A DNA stretch of 64,000 bases from an uncultured Pelagibacteraceae bacterium (GCA_902576815.1 CACGWQ010000001.1:1-64000); one strand, 5' to 3'; shown: positions 23,235 to 32,041, counted from the first letter of the stretch. Numbers and translations: made by a program. Notes: a model not told the origin generated them from the sequence alone.

Positions 23235-24082
23235 TTTCTTATCAATGTTCCTGCACCTTTATCAGAAAATAACTCAAATAGTATTGAATGTGGTTTTCTT
23301 CCATCAACTATAACAACACCTCTAACACCACTAGATATTGCATCTAAACTAGTGTTTACTTTTGGTATCATACCTCCAGAAATAATATTATTTTTTAACA
23401 TCTCATTGGCTCTATTGAGATCAATTTCAGATATAAGTTTTTGATTTTCATCAAGAACACCCTCAACATCTGTCATCAAAAGAAGTCGTCTAGCATTGAT
23501 CTCTTTTGCAATTGATCCTGCAGCAATGTCTGCATTAATATTATAAATTCTACCATCATCACCCAATCCTAAAGGAACAACAATTGGAATTTGTTTATTA
23601 TTAATAAAATTTAATATTTTCTCTTTGTTGATTTTTTTTGGCGCCCCGACGTATCCCAATTCTTTACTTTCAGGAATAATATTAATTACATTATTTTCTT
23701 TAGGTGATATTGAACATACATTAGTGTTTCTAGATTTTAATTCATGTAAAATCTCTAAATTAAGCTCTATTAAAGCCTCTTCTATATATCTTATTGTTTT
23801 TTCGTCTGAAACCCTAAGTCCTTTGATAAATCTTGTTTCAATATTATTTTCATCTAATTTTTTTTTAATATTTTTACCTCCACCATGAACGACTATTGCT
23901 GATAAACCAATTTTATTTATTACCGAAATATCCTCTATGAACTGATTAAATAGTTTTTTATCTAATAAAACAGATCCACCACATTTAATTACTACAATTT
24001 CAGACTGATATTTGTTTATATATTTTTCAAATTCATTAATATTTGGACCATCAGTTGGAATAATCTTATCTAATTCCATCAA
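23231..24082 (-). CDS. argB: Acetylglutamate kinase
   Basis: Second step of arginine synthesis: phosphorylates N-acetylglutamate. 283 residues. Amino-acid kinase motifs: VVIKCGGSVLLD, IVVHGGGKNIKKKL, FIKGLRVSD, ADIAAGSIAKEINARRLLLMTDVEGV and SGGMIPKV. It starts next to the yidC stop, overlaps the HAD gene by four bases, and its arginine partners argD and argF lie at 57.5-59.6 kb. Many alphaproteobacteria have engB (a ribosome-assembly GTPase) near argB and yidC; it is not here. Confidence 0.95.
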   Translation of the reverse strand: MMELDKIIPTDGPNINEFEKYINKYQSEIVVIKCGGSVLLDKKLFNQFIEDISVINKIGLSAIVVHGGGKNIKKKLDENNIETRFIKGLRVSDEKTIRYIEEALIELNLEILHELKSRNTNVCSISPKENNVINIIPESKELGYVGAPKKINKEKILNFINNKQIPIVVPLGLGDDGRIYNINADIAAGSIAKEINARRLLLMTDVEGVLDENQKLISEIDLNRANEMLKNNIISGGMIPKVNTSLDAISSGVRGVVIVDGRKPHSILFELFSDKGAGTLIRK

Positions 24083-25765
24083 TTAAACTGTTTTAACTGA
24101 AGTTCTCTTCATAATTACATACTGTTGTGCCATTGTAAGTACGTTGTTAATTGTCCAATATATAACTAACCCTGATGGAAAAGGTGCCAGTATCACAGTT
24201 AAGAATACAGGAAAAAACATGAAAATTTTTTGTTGTATCGGATCTGGTGGTGTTGGATTTAGTTTTTGTTGCATCCACATCGTTACACCCATTGCTACTG
24301 GCCAAGCGCCGATAATTAAAAATGACGGGACATCATATGGTAACAAGCCAAATAGATTAAATAAACTTGTTGGATCTCTTTCGCTTAGATCATGTATCCA
24401 ACCAAAAAAAGGTTGATGTCTCATTTCAATTGTAACAAACAACATTTTATAAATTGCAAAAAAGAAAGGTATTTGAATCAAAATAGGCAAACATCCGCTT
24501 ACAGGATTCACTTTCTCTCTTTTGTAGAGAGCCATCATTTCTTGCTGTAACTTCATTTTATCTTCCTTATGAAGTTCTTTAAGCCTTACCATTTCTGGTT
24601 GAAGAACTTTCATTTTTGCCATTGACCTAAATGAGTAGTTAGCTAGAGGAAAAAATAATATTCTTATACAAGCGGTAATTAGTATAATTGCAATTCCATA
24701 GTTACCAGTTAATTTAAAAAAATAATCTGATATGAGGAATATGGGCTTTGTAAGAAAGTACAAAAAGCCCCAATCAATTGCTAAATCAAATTTATTAATA
24801 TTTAGTTTTTCCGCATAACCATCAACAACATCTACTTCTTTTGCCGCAATAATCACTTTTACCTGATTACTTTTGCTTTCATTAGCTCTGACTTCTGTCG
24901 CAGCAGTTTCTATAAAGTTAGCCTTAAATTTATTTTTATAATCGAAATCTGATCTAAAACTTTTATTACTTTCTGGGATTAAACTTGTTATCCAATATTT
25001 ATCTGTAATACCCATCCATCCTTTGTTAGCATTTACAGAGTACTTCTTGTCTCTTATATCATCGTAATCTTCTTCAACAAGATTATCATCAAAAACACCT
25101 AATAAACCTTCATGTAATATATAAAAATCAGTTACATCAGGAGCCAGGTTTCTAATAATCTGTCCGTAGGGATAAAAGTTATAAGTGTTTTGAGTATTAT
25201 TCGTAATCTTTTGGTTTACAGTAAATAAAAATTTATCATCTATACTTATTTCTTTCTCAAAAGTTATATTTTGCGCATTATTCCATACTAATTTAATTGG
25301 ATTGTTTGGTGTTAGTAATTTATTGCCGATAACTTCCCATTTTGTATTAGAATTAGGAACTTCAATATCTTTATTATTTATAGCCCAACCTGTTTCTATA
25401 TAATAACCATTTTCAGTTTCTTTAGGATTAAGCAAAACTACATTTTCATCAGAGTCTAAAGTTTCAGTATATTTCTTAAAAATTAGGTCATCGATTAATG
25501 ATCCATCTAGAGAAATAGAACCTTTAATATTTTCATTTTCAAAAAGTATCCTTTCAACTTTGTTAATTGCCTCTGATCTTGAAATTTTATTATTCTCAAT
25601 ATTTTGCTCTATTTTTGGTGCCTCGTTTAGTTGAAGATTGTTTTTATTTTGATCAATATTAGTCATCTGCTTTGGATCGGGACTCGGTGGAGCAAAAAAT
25701 AATCCATAAAGAATTATTACGGCAGCACTTAAGCTGATAGCAGCGATTACATTCCGAGAATCCAA
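24083..25765 (-). CDS. yidC: Membrane protein insertase YidC
   Basis: Inserts and folds inner-membrane proteins, alone or with Sec. 560 residues, proteobacterial form: an N-terminal TM (residues 6-24), a large periplasmic domain (about 55-330), then the conserved insertase core with TM segments (YFLTKPIFLISDYFFKLTG, NYGIAIILITACIRILFFPL with the hydrophilic-groove Arg, VSGCLPILIQIPFFFAIYKML, WTINNVLTMAQQYVIMKR). It is followed by argB and preceded immediately by yidD. Confidence 0.97.
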   Translation of the reverse strand: MDSRNVIAAISLSAAVIILYGLFFAPPSPDPKQMTNIDQNKNNLQLNEAPKIEQNIENNKISRSEAINKVERILFENENIKGSISLDGSLIDDLIFKKYTETLDSDENVVLLNPKETENGYYIETGWAINNKDIEVPNSNTKWEVIGNKLLTPNNPIKLVWNNAQNITFEKEISIDDKFLFTVNQKITNNTQNTYNFYPYGQIIRNLAPDVTDFYILHEGLLGVFDDNLVEEDYDDIRDKKYSVNANKGWMGITDKYWITSLIPESNKSFRSDFDYKNKFKANFIETAATEVRANESKSNQVKVIIAAKEVDVVDGYAEKLNINKFDLAIDWGFLYFLTKPIFLISDYFFKLTGNYGIAIILITACIRILFFPLANYSFRSMAKMKVLQPEMVRLKELHKEDKMKLQQEMMALYKREKVNPVSGCLPILIQIPFFFAIYKMLFVTIEMRHQPFFGWIHDLSERDPTSLFNLFGLLPYDVPSFLIIGAWPVAMGVTMWMQQKLNPTPPDPIQQKIFMFFPVFLTVILAPFPSGLVIYWTINNVLTMAQQYVIMKRTSVKTV

Positions 25766-26008
25766 CTAATTTTCTCCCTTAATTTTTTCAACTGGATCGT
25801 GTCCACCATATCCGAACCAAGGATTACATTTTAATATTCTTAAAGTTGATCTATAGGTGGCTTTAAAAATATTATATTTTTCAAAACACTCTAGACAGTA
25901 AGAGCTACATGAAGGTTCAAATTTGCATGAGTTGTAGAGTAATGGACTTAATAAAAATTTATAAATTTTTATTAATAAAATAAAAGGATAATTTATAATT
26001 TTAATCAT
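25766..26008 (-). CDS. yidD: Membrane protein insertion efficiency factor YidD
   Basis: An 80-residue protein with an N-terminal amphipathic/hydrophobic helix (FILLIKIYKFLLSPLL) and the characteristic Cys-rich block CKFEPSCSSYCLECFEKY followed by RILKCNPWFGYGGHDPV. It assists YidC-dependent insertion. It sits between rnpA (four-base overlap) and yidC, the standard rpmH-rnpA-yidD-yidC order. Confidence 0.96.
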   Translation of the reverse strand: MIKIINYPFILLIKIYKFLLSPLLYNSCKFEPSCSSYCLECFEKYNIFKATYRSTLRILKCNPWFGYGGHDPVEKIKGEN

Positions 26009-26346
26009 CTTATTCTCTCAAAATCTTTAAAAATTTGAGTTTTAATATCCTGGTATCTTTCGTTATATACATTTTGTCTTGCAATAATCAAATATGAAAA
26101 ATTCAAATTTATTTTAATTTGTCTATAGATATCATTCATAATATTTCTTAGTCGTCTTTTTATTTTATTTCTAATGACTGCATTACCTATTTTCTTTTTT
26201 GTGACTATACTTAAATTAAGTTTTTTTGTATTTTTATTAGAAAGTCTTTTAAAAAAAATTGTTGAGTATTTATTTGAAACTTTTTTACCTGAAAGCAGAG
26301 ACTTAAAATCCTCATTTTTTTTGAGACTTACTAAACTACTTTTCAT
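26005..26346 (-). CDS. rnpA: Ribonuclease P protein component
   Basis: Basic protein subunit of RNase P, which with the catalytic RNA removes tRNA 5' leaders. 113 residues. The conserved RNR region appears as KKKIGNAVIRNKIKRRLRNIM, with the substrate-binding face further upstream (LKKNEDFKSLL). It overlaps rpmH by one base (TAATG) and yidD by four. Confidence 0.94.
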   Translation of the reverse strand: MKSSLVSLKKNEDFKSLLSGKKVSNKYSTIFFKRLSNKNTKKLNLSIVTKKKIGNAVIRNKIKRRLRNIMNDIYRQIKINLNFSYLIIARQNVYNERYQDIKTQIFKDFERIR

Positions 26347-26483
26347 TACACGGGAGTGAGTTTTTTTCTACCCTTACTTCTTCTTCTCTTCAAAAGAGCT
26401 CTCCCTCCTCTTGTTTTCATTTTTGCTCTGAAACCTGTGGCGCGAGCTCTTTTAAGGTTACTTGGACTATAGGTTCGTTTCAT
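26346..26483 (-). CDS. rpmH: 50S ribosomal protein L34
   Basis: A 45-residue very basic protein, [20 protein letters not shown] then a [17 protein letters not shown] tail, unmistakable L34. Found by reading the minus strand directly upstream of rnpA: its TAA shares a base with the rnpA ATG. The start ATG is at 26483-26481. The 84-base gap to the divergent TVP38 gene holds its promoter. Confidence 0.97.
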   Translation of the reverse strand: MKRTYSPSNLKRARATGFRAKMKTRGGRALLKRRRSKGRKKLTPV

Positions 26484-26567
26484 ATTAAGGCTTTATTTTT
26501 GTTAAATTTCGGTAGTTATACAATTTAATGTATATAAGTACAGCGATTTTTAATAAATTAGAACAAA

Positions 26568-27284
26568 ATGGAAAACGAAAATAAATTAAAAATTATTCTC
26601 GGTATTATATATCTTTCCATAGTTACTGGTTTTTTGTTGCTTTTTTTTAGCCATTTCTCATTTGATGACTTTTCAAGTTTTGAACTTATAAAAAATAATA
26701 GAGATAAGTTAAATGAAATCAAAAATTCCAATCTTTTAATTGCTAGCATATTATTTTTTATTGGAGTGATTATATGGGTTATGCTCTTAGGATTTGGATC
26801 GCCGATTTTTTTAGTTGGAGGATTTATATTTGGAAAATGGATAGGGACAATTCTTATCGTATTTGGTTTATCTATTGGTGCAACGCTTTTATATATTTGC
26901 GCAAATTATTTTTTTAAAGATTTAATTAAAAAAAAATTTTCGTCAAAGTTTTCTAATCTTACTGAAAAATTTAAAGAAAATGAATTTACTTTTTTTCTGA
27001 TATATAGATTTGTTGGCGGGATACCTTTCTTTATTTCAAACATTTTGCCAACATTATTTAATGTTAAAATTAAAAATTTCTTTTTAGGGTCTGTTATTGG
27101 AATGACGCCACAGTTATTTGTTGGAGCTTCATTTGGCGAAGGGCTAAATAAAGTAATTGAAAACAATCAAGAACTTCCAAGCATATTTGATATAATTTTA
27201 ATTCCAGATATTTATTTGCCAGTAATTGGTATGATAATTTTGGTTTTAATTGGACTTATAATAAGAAAAAAATTCTACAAATAA
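26568..27284 (+). CDS. TVP38/TMEM64 (VTT-domain) membrane protein
   Basis: A 238-residue polytopic protein with about five or six TM helices. The VTT/SNARE-associated signature region is visible: FGSPIFLVGGFIFGKWIG, then IYRFVGGIPFFISNILPTLF and FFLGSVIGMTPQLFVGASFG. The family is related to DedA proteins and is linked to lipid scrambling or membrane homeostasis. It stands alone between divergent rpmH and a convergent tRNA-Thr (one base gap). Function in this organism is not defined. Confidence 0.83.
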   Translation: MENENKLKIILGIIYLSIVTGFLLLFFSHFSFDDFSSFELIKNNRDKLNEIKNSNLLIASILFFIGVIIWVMLLGFGSPIFLVGGFIFGKWIGTILIVFGLSIGATLLYICANYFFKDLIKKKFSSKFSNLTEKFKENEFTFFLIYRFVGGIPFFISNILPTLFNVKIKNFFLGSVIGMTPQLFVGASFGEGLNKVIENNQELPSIFDIILIPDIYLPVIGMIILVLIGLIIRKKFYK

Positions 27285-27285
27285 C

Positions 27286-27359
27286 TGGTGCCCTCACCCA
27301 GAATTGAACTGGAAACTCATCCTTACCATGGATGTGTTATACCATTTAACTATGAGGGC
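27286..27359 (-). tRNA. tRNA-Thr (anticodon GGT)
   Basis: 74 bases read on the minus strand. Acceptor GCCCTCA pairs with TGAGGGC, the anticodon stem is CATCC/GGATG around loop ATGGTAA (anticodon GGT), the T arm is TCCAG-TTCAATT-CTGGG, the discriminator is A, and CCA is encoded. Reads ACC/ACU threonine codons. Confidence 0.94.
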
Positions 27360-27454
27360 ATTTTTTATTTATAATTAGTGTATAAAATTGTTTTTTTCAA
27401 ATAAATGCCTTAATTTTTTGAAAAAATCAGGTATATCTAAATTAGGTAAATGAT

Positions 27455-27652
27455 ATGGGAATTCACTACGACTATAAATCAACAAGAGGAGCTAAGGCTA
27501 TGGAGAAGCAAGCTAAAAGAGAAAAAAAGCTTGCTGAAAAAAGAGCAAAAAAAATAGCCAAACAAGGTGAACCCAAAAGTTCAGAGGATAAAACAATTCC
27601 AATCGATCAAGTAATAACCTTGGATCATCTTACCAATCCAGACAAAAAGTAA
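27455..27652 (+). CDS. Small lysine-rich protein, unknown function
   Basis: 65 residues, starting MGIHYDYKSTRGAKAMEKQA. The middle (about 13-38) is a highly charged helix rich in Lys, Glu and Ala (KREKKLAEKRAKKIAKQGE); the end PIDQVITLDHLTNPDKK is less charged. No family recognised. The closeness to the next small ORF (five-base gap) and dcd suggests a short operon. Real coding is supported by the clean ORF in a compact genome, but not by homology that I can name. Confidence 0.65.
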   Translation: MGIHYDYKSTRGAKAMEKQAKREKKLAEKRAKKIAKQGEPKSSEDKTIPIDQVITLDHLTNPDKK

Positions 27653-27657
27653 TCAAG

Positions 27658-27759
27658 ATGGACAGGAAGAAGGATAAAAAAGCTAAACTCGAGGAAGCTT
27701 TGCGTAGGAATCTAAGAAAAAGAAAAATTTTTCAAAGAAAAAATAAAAAAAATAAATAA
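27658..27759 (+). CDS. Tiny basic protein (33 residues), unknown
   Basis: ORF of 33 codons, MDRKKDKKAKLEEALRRNLR followed by KRKIFQRKNKKNK. It lies exactly between the 65-residue gene (five bases upstream) and dcd, whose ATG follows its TAA with no gap, so its boundaries fit a translated gene in a tight operon. Net charge is strongly positive, suggesting nucleic-acid or ribosome contact; that is inference. No family recognised. Confidence 0.5.
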   Translation: MDRKKDKKAKLEEALRRNLRKRKIFQRKNKKNK

Positions 27760-28314
27760 ATGTCAGTGCAATCAGATAAGTGGATAATCAAAATGGCGAA
27801 AGAAAAAGCAATGATTTCACCATTTGAGGATAAACAAATAAGGGAAGGGAAAATTTCATTTGGTGTTTCTTCATACGGGTACGATGCGAGAGTATCTAAT
27901 GAATTTAAAATATTTACTAATGTTAACTCTGAAATTGTAGATCCAAAAAATTTTAAGCCAACAAATTTTGTAACAAAAGAATCTGATGAATGCATTATTC
28001 CACCAAATTCTTTTGTTTTAGCAAGGACAGTAGAATATTTTAAAATCCCTAGTGATATTTTGGTTATTTGCTTAGGAAAGTCTACTTATGCTAGATGTGG
28101 AATTATTGTTAATGTAACACCTTTAGAACCAGGATGGGAAGGTCATGTTACTCTTGAATTTAGCAACACTACTCCTCTGCCAGCCAAAATTTATGCAAAT
28201 GAAGGTGTTGCCCAATTTATATTTTTAAAAGGAAACGAGAAACCAGATGTCTCATATGCGGATAGAAATGGAAAATATATGGGTCAAAAAGGAGTAACTC
28301 TCCCTAAAATATAA
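27760..28314 (+). CDS. dcd: dCTP deaminase
   Basis: Deaminates dCTP to dUTP for thymidylate synthesis. 184 residues, the proteobacterial length. Motifs: [49 protein letters not shown] with the catalytic Glu in GHVTLEFSN, and QFIFLKG. It is followed one base later by murA. Trimeric enzymes of this fold also include dUTPase, but the long N-terminal part fits Dcd. Confidence 0.95.
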   Translation: MSVQSDKWIIKMAKEKAMISPFEDKQIREGKISFGVSSYGYDARVSNEFKIFTNVNSEIVDPKNFKPTNFVTKESDECIIPPNSFVLARTVEYFKIPSDILVICLGKSTYARCGIIVNVTPLEPGWEGHVTLEFSNTTPLPAKIYANEGVAQFIFLKGNEKPDVSYADRNGKYMGQKGVTLPKI

Positions 28315-28315
28315 A

Positions 28316-29578
28316 ATGGATAAATTTAAAATCATTGGTCCCTCTAAGATCAGAGGAGAGGTATCTGTTTCTGGAAGTAAAAATGCTGCTTTACCAATAC
28401 TTGCTGCAACTTTACTCTTTGATAAAAATGTAACAATTAAAAATCTTCCACGAGTTAAAGACATAGATACAATGCTTAATCTGCTAAAATCACTAGGAAA
28501 AAAAATTAGCTTTAAAAATAATAAAAAAATAGCGACAATCTCTAAAGGGAAAAAAAATAATTTTTTTGCACCTTATTCCCTAGTTAAAACAATGAGAGCA
28601 GGAATTTTAGTTCTTGGTCCTTTATTGGCAAAAAATAAAAAAGCGAAAGTGAGTAGTCCAGGTGGTTGCAGTATAGGAGTAAGACCAATAGATATACATT
28701 TAAAAGCTATATCAAAGTTAGGTGTTAAAATACAAATTGAAAAAGGATATGTTAATGCAAAAGCTCAAAAAGGATTATTTGGTTCAGAAATAAGATTTTC
28801 AAAAATATCTGTTGGAGCTACTTTAAATTCAATTCTTGCTGCTTGTCTTGCAAAAGGAACTTCCACAATAAAGAATTGTGCAATAGAGCCTGAGATTAAG
28901 GATCTCACAAATTTTCTTAAAACAGCTGGTGCCAAGATAAAATGGATTGGTAAAAGAACTTTAAAAATAGAAGGTGTTAAAACATTAAAAAGTATAACTT
29001 ACTCAATTATGAATGATAGAATTGAAGCAGGTACTTTTTGTGTTGCCGCATGTTTGAATGGTGGAAACTTAAAAATTAAAAACTTTGAGCCAAAAATTAT
29101 CAATACAGAGATAAATTTACTTAAGAAAATTGGTGCAAAGATAAAAACCACAAAAAATACAATTCAAATTAAGGGACCAAATAAAATTAAAAGTCTAAAT
29201 TTTTTAAAAACTGGAGAATATCCAAATTTCCCCACTGATTTACAAGCGCAAATTATGGTATTATTAACTAAAGCAAATGGGAAGAGTACAATTGAAGAAA
29301 ATATATTTGAAAATAGATTTATGCATGTTCCAGAATTAAAAAGGTTAGGTGCAAAAATAAATATTAAAGGTAACAAGGCAATTATTGAAGGAACTAACAA
29401 TTTAGAGGGAGCTGAGTTGATGTCCAGTGATTTAAGGGCATCAGTAGCTCTAGTTTTAGCAGCTTTTATTTCAAGAGGCACATCAATTATTAATAGAGTA
29501 TATCATTTAGACCGAGGTTACGAAAAAATTGAAAATAAATTAAAAAAAATTGGGGTAAAAATTAAAAGAATATCTTAG
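28316..29578 (+). CDS. murA: UDP-N-acetylglucosamine 1-carboxyvinyltransferase
   Basis: First committed step of peptidoglycan synthesis; target of fosfomycin. 420 residues. N-terminus FKIIGPSKIRGEVSVSGSKNAALPILAATLL is typical. The active-site Cys is present in SSPGGCSIGVRPID, so the fosfomycin-sensitive Cys form is predicted. Also seen: NDRIEAGTFCVAA and YPNFPTDLQAQ. Its TAG overlaps the GTG start of the next gene by one base. Confidence 0.97.
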   Translation: MDKFKIIGPSKIRGEVSVSGSKNAALPILAATLLFDKNVTIKNLPRVKDIDTMLNLLKSLGKKISFKNNKKIATISKGKKNNFFAPYSLVKTMRAGILVLGPLLAKNKKAKVSSPGGCSIGVRPIDIHLKAISKLGVKIQIEKGYVNAKAQKGLFGSEIRFSKISVGATLNSILAACLAKGTSTIKNCAIEPEIKDLTNFLKTAGAKIKWIGKRTLKIEGVKTLKSITYSIMNDRIEAGTFCVAACLNGGNLKIKNFEPKIINTEINLLKKIGAKIKTTKNTIQIKGPNKIKSLNFLKTGEYPNFPTDLQAQIMVLLTKANGKSTIEENIFENRFMHVPELKRLGAKINIKGNKAIIEGTNNLEGAELMSSDLRASVALVLAAFISRGTSIINRVYHLDRGYEKIENKLKKIGVKIKRIS

Positions 29579-29979
29579 TGAATAATTTTTTAAAGAAAGT
29601 AATCGCTCAATCTCCAGATGACTTACAAATTATATCAGCAATATGCGCAGAGTCTAAAGTCAAAATTTCTGATATAAAATATTTGCCATCTACAAAAATT
29701 TTTTTACTTTCTGTTTTAAGAATAGATAAGGAGAGAGATAGTAACAAACTTATTAATAGTGTTATAAAATTTGAATTTATTGAAAGTTCCAAGTCTAAAA
29801 ACATTAACCAGTCCAATGCAGATTTAACTTTAGAATTATTTGCAATTGATATTTTTAAAAAAAAAGAAAATTTTGAAATAGTTCTGTTATTTTCGAAAAA
29901 TGGAATTATAACACTGTCCACAGAAGTTATTGATGTAACGTTAGAAGACCAAAAAATTGAAAATGATAAAAGTAATTAA
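29578..29979 (+). CDS. DUF2948 family protein
   Basis: 133 residues with a GTG start that overlaps the murA stop by one base. The N-terminal pattern VIAQSPDDLQIISAICAESKVKISDIKYLPSTKIFLLSVLR matches the alphaproteobacterial DUF2948 family, which is found between murA and hisD in this class. Predicted small alpha/beta cytosolic protein, function unknown. It overlaps hisD by 17 bases. Confidence 0.78.
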   Translation: MNNFLKKVIAQSPDDLQIISAICAESKVKISDIKYLPSTKIFLLSVLRIDKERDSNKLINSVIKFEFIESSKSKNINQSNADLTLELFAIDIFKKKENFEIVLLFSKNGIITLSTEVIDVTLEDQKIENDKSN

Positions 29980-31225
29980 TTGTAGAAAAAAAAATTATAA
30001 AAGAGAATTAGTATCTTTTTTGGATAAAAGGAGATCTGGAAAAGCAGTAGACACTTCGATAGTTCCAAAAATTTTAAAAGACATAAAAATTAATGGAAGA
30101 AAAGCACTTTTAAAGTATGAGAAAAAATTTAGTAAAAATACAGAGATAGTTCCTTCTAAGGACAAAGTAAACAAAGCAATTAAAACATTAGAACCTAAGA
30201 TTAAAAAAAGTATCGATTTAGCCTATAATAGAATTTTTAAGTTTCATTCACTACAAAAACCAAAAAATATTAAGTATGTAGACAATTTTAAAAATAAACT
30301 TGAATATAAGCATGTGCCACTACAGTCTGTAGGTATTTATGTACCAGCAAATTTACCATCCACATTATTAATGAATGCAGTACCTGCAAAAATTTCAGGT
30401 GTAAAAAGAATTGTTTTAGCCAATCCAAAACTTAATGGAAAACTTAACCCTGCAGTTCTTTATGCAGCAAAAAAAGTTGGAATTAAGGAAATTTACTCAA
30501 TGGGTGGTGCCCAAGCTATAGCGAGTTTAGCATATATTCAAAAAGTGAATAAAATTGTTGGGCCTGGAAATATTTATGTTGCAAGAAGCAAGCGTGAAGT
30601 CTTTGGTGATGTTGGGACAGAAGGAATGGTTGCTGGGCCCAGTGAAATTTGTGTTTTAGCAGATGGTAAAACTGATCTAAATCAAGTTATAACATCTATG
30701 ATTGGACAAGCAGAACATGATGTAAATTCTCAATGTATTTTAATTACAAAAGATAAAAAATTAGTAAATAAATTTAATTTAGAAATAAAAGAAAGTATCA
30801 AAAAAGTTCAAAGAAAAAGAGTTGTTTTAAAAAGTTTAAAAAATAATGGATTAATTGTACTAGCCCAAAGTGATAAGCAAATAATAGAAGCAATTAATGA
30901 AGTTGCTCCAGAACACTTAGAAATTAATGTAGCCAATTATAAAAAGTATTTAAATCAAATTCATAATGCAGGAAGTATTATGATTGGAAAGTATTCTCCA
31001 ATGGCTGTCTCAGATTATAATGTTGGTTCAAACCATGTATTGCCAACTTTAGGATCAGCAAAATTTTCATCTGGACTAAATCTTAGTGAATTTTATAAAA
31101 AAATTAGTCATATAACTCTTACAAAAAAAGGTATTGAGAAATTAGGAGAATCCGCTACACATCTCGCTGAGTATGAAGAATTAGATAATCATGCTCAAAG
31201 TATTAAGTCTAGAATGAGGAGATAA
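29963..31225 (+). CDS. hisD: Histidinol dehydrogenase
   Basis: Last two steps of histidine synthesis (histidinol to histidine), zinc and NAD+ dependent. 420 residues from the ATG at 29963; a TTG two codons upstream would add two residues and is less likely. Motifs: VGIYVPANLPSTLLMNAVPA, GGAQAIASLAY, KIVGPGNIYVARSKREV, MVAGPSEICVLAD, QAEHDVNSQCILIT (zinc ligands), EHLEI and SDYNVGSNHVLPT. It is separated from hisS/hisZ/hisG, which lie at 32-36 kb. Confidence 0.96.
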   Translation: MIKVINCRKKNYKRELVSFLDKRRSGKAVDTSIVPKILKDIKINGRKALLKYEKKFSKNTEIVPSKDKVNKAIKTLEPKIKKSIDLAYNRIFKFHSLQKPKNIKYVDNFKNKLEYKHVPLQSVGIYVPANLPSTLLMNAVPAKISGVKRIVLANPKLNGKLNPAVLYAAKKVGIKEIYSMGGAQAIASLAYIQKVNKIVGPGNIYVARSKREVFGDVGTEGMVAGPSEICVLADGKTDLNQVITSMIGQAEHDVNSQCILITKDKKLVNKFNLEIKESIKKVQRKRVVLKSLKNNGLIVLAQSDKQIIEAINEVAPEHLEINVANYKKYLNQIHNAGSIMIGKYSPMAVSDYNVGSNHVLPTLGSAKFSSGLNLSEFYKKISHITLTKKGIEKLGESATHLAEYEELDNHAQSIKSRMRR

Positions 31226-31229
31226 CAAT

Positions 31230-31445
31230 TTGGCAAAAGAAGATATTCTGGTTTTCGAAGGGGTTGTCAAAGAACTACTTCCCAACGCTCAAAGTAAAGT
31301 TCAACTAGATAATGGAAAAACTTTAATTTGCACTGTTTCTGGAAAAATGCGTAAGATGAGGATCAGAGTCTTATCTCAAGATAGAGTTAAGGTCGAGGTT
31401 AGTCCCTACGATTTGACTCGTGGACGTATCTCATTTAGATATTAA
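31230..31445 (+). CDS. infA: Translation initiation factor IF-1
   Basis: 71-residue OB-fold protein that binds the 30S A site with IF-2 and IF-3. Start codon TTG at 31230 (AKEDILVFEGVVKELLPNA follows); no ATG alternative would keep the conserved N-terminus. Motifs: LICTVSGKMRKMRIRVLSQDRVKVEVSPYD and the end RGRISFRY. Many alphaproteobacteria have UPF0262-type and maf genes around infA; here it follows hisD by four bases and is followed by tRNA-Phe. Confidence 0.95.
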   Translation: MAKEDILVFEGVVKELLPNAQSKVQLDNGKTLICTVSGKMRKMRIRVLSQDRVKVEVSPYDLTRGRISFRY

Positions 31446-31452
31446 AATATTT

Positions 31453-31525
31453 GGAACCCTGGTGTAGCTGGTGCGCACAAATGCCTGAAAAGCATTGGGA
31501 CCTGATTCGATTTCAGGGGGTTCCA
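31453..31525 (+). tRNA. tRNA-Phe (anticodon GAA), CCA not encoded
   Basis: Acceptor GGAACCC pairs with GGGTTCC; D stem GTGT/GCAC; anticodon stem AATGC/GCATT with loop CTGAAAA (GAA); T arm CCTGA-TTCGATT-TCAGG; discriminator A. The next three bases are CCT, so the 3' CCA must be added enzymatically, unlike the Ser, Thr and His tRNAs in this window. It begins eight bases after infA. Confidence 0.92.
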
Positions 31526-31541
31526 CCTCAAAATAGAGACA

Positions 31542-31570
31542 TTGTTTTAGCTTGCATTCAAAATTAAAAT
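31542..31570 (+). promoter_or_regulatory. Candidate sigma-70 promoter of cspA
   Basis: TTGTTT at 31542-31547 and TAAAAT at 31565-31570 with 17 bases between, a good vegetative-promoter match. It would start transcription near 31577 and give a leader of about 58 bases. That leader contains a perfect hairpin, AGCTA-TTTA-TAGCT (31587-31600), as might be expected of a cold-shock mRNA leader. AT-rich background makes chance matches common. Confidence 0.4.
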
Positions 31571-31634
31571 CTAATACCTATCCATCAGCTATTTATAGCT
31601 AATTATACAATAACAAAGAAAGAGTAACTAAAGT

Positions 31635-31847
31635 ATGAGTACATTAAAAGGCAAAGTAAAGTGGTTCAACGGTAAGAAGGGCTACGGTTTTATTGAAAGA
31701 GAAGACGGAGAAAAAGATTGTTTCGTTCATGCGAGTGCAGTTAGAGAAGCTGGACTAAGATTTTTGAATGAAAACGATGCTATAGAATTCGAAATTCAAG
31801 ATGGCGAAAAAGGTCCAAGCGCTGTAAATTTGAAAAAATTAGGTTAA
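31635..31847 (+). CDS. cspA: Cold-shock protein (CspA family)
   Basis: 70-residue OB-fold RNA chaperone. RNP1 is KGYGFIE and RNP2 is DCFVHASA, preceded by [15 protein letters not shown], the family N-terminus. Binds single-stranded RNA and melts structures at low temperature; some members are constitutive. It is monocistronic in appearance, with its own candidate promoter upstream and a structured 244-base spacer downstream. Confidence 0.95.
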   Translation: MSTLKGKVKWFNGKKGYGFIEREDGEKDCFVHASAVREAGLRFLNENDAIEFEIQDGEKGPSAVNLKKLG

Positions 31848-31966
31848 TAAAATTTAATTCATCAAAAATATTTGTATAGGGATAGGATATGTTGAAAAAC
31901 ATTGCTATTCCTGTGCAAAGCTCTTTCTTTCTTGCATTTTAAAAAAAAAATGCTACTAACACAGCA

Positions 31967-32041
31967 ATGATTAAAAAAGTTATTATTAACAGAGAAACTC
32001 ACAGACATCATTTCCATGCTGGCTGCAAGCTAGCTATTTAA
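31967..32041 (+). CDS. Candidate histidine leader peptide (24 residues)
   Basis: ORF of 24 codons upstream of the tRNA-His-hisS-hisZ-hisG module, reading MIKKVIINRETHRHHFHAGC and then KLAI. Four of the six residues 12-17 are His (codons CAC, CAT, CAT, CAT at 32000-32017). The codons just after them form the 5' arm of a hairpin with a T-rich tail. This is the layout of amino-acid attenuator leaders such as the enterobacterial his leader. There is no clear Shine-Dalgarno, but many genes here lack one. Coding is inferred, not proven. Confidence 0.45.
   Translation: MIKKVIINRETHRHHFHAGCKLAI

Noticed and set aside
31934..31953. GCATTTT-A6-AAAATGC inverted repeat after cspA, considered as a rho-independent terminator.
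   Set aside because: The stem is almost wholly A-T and no T-run follows on either strand in the right place.
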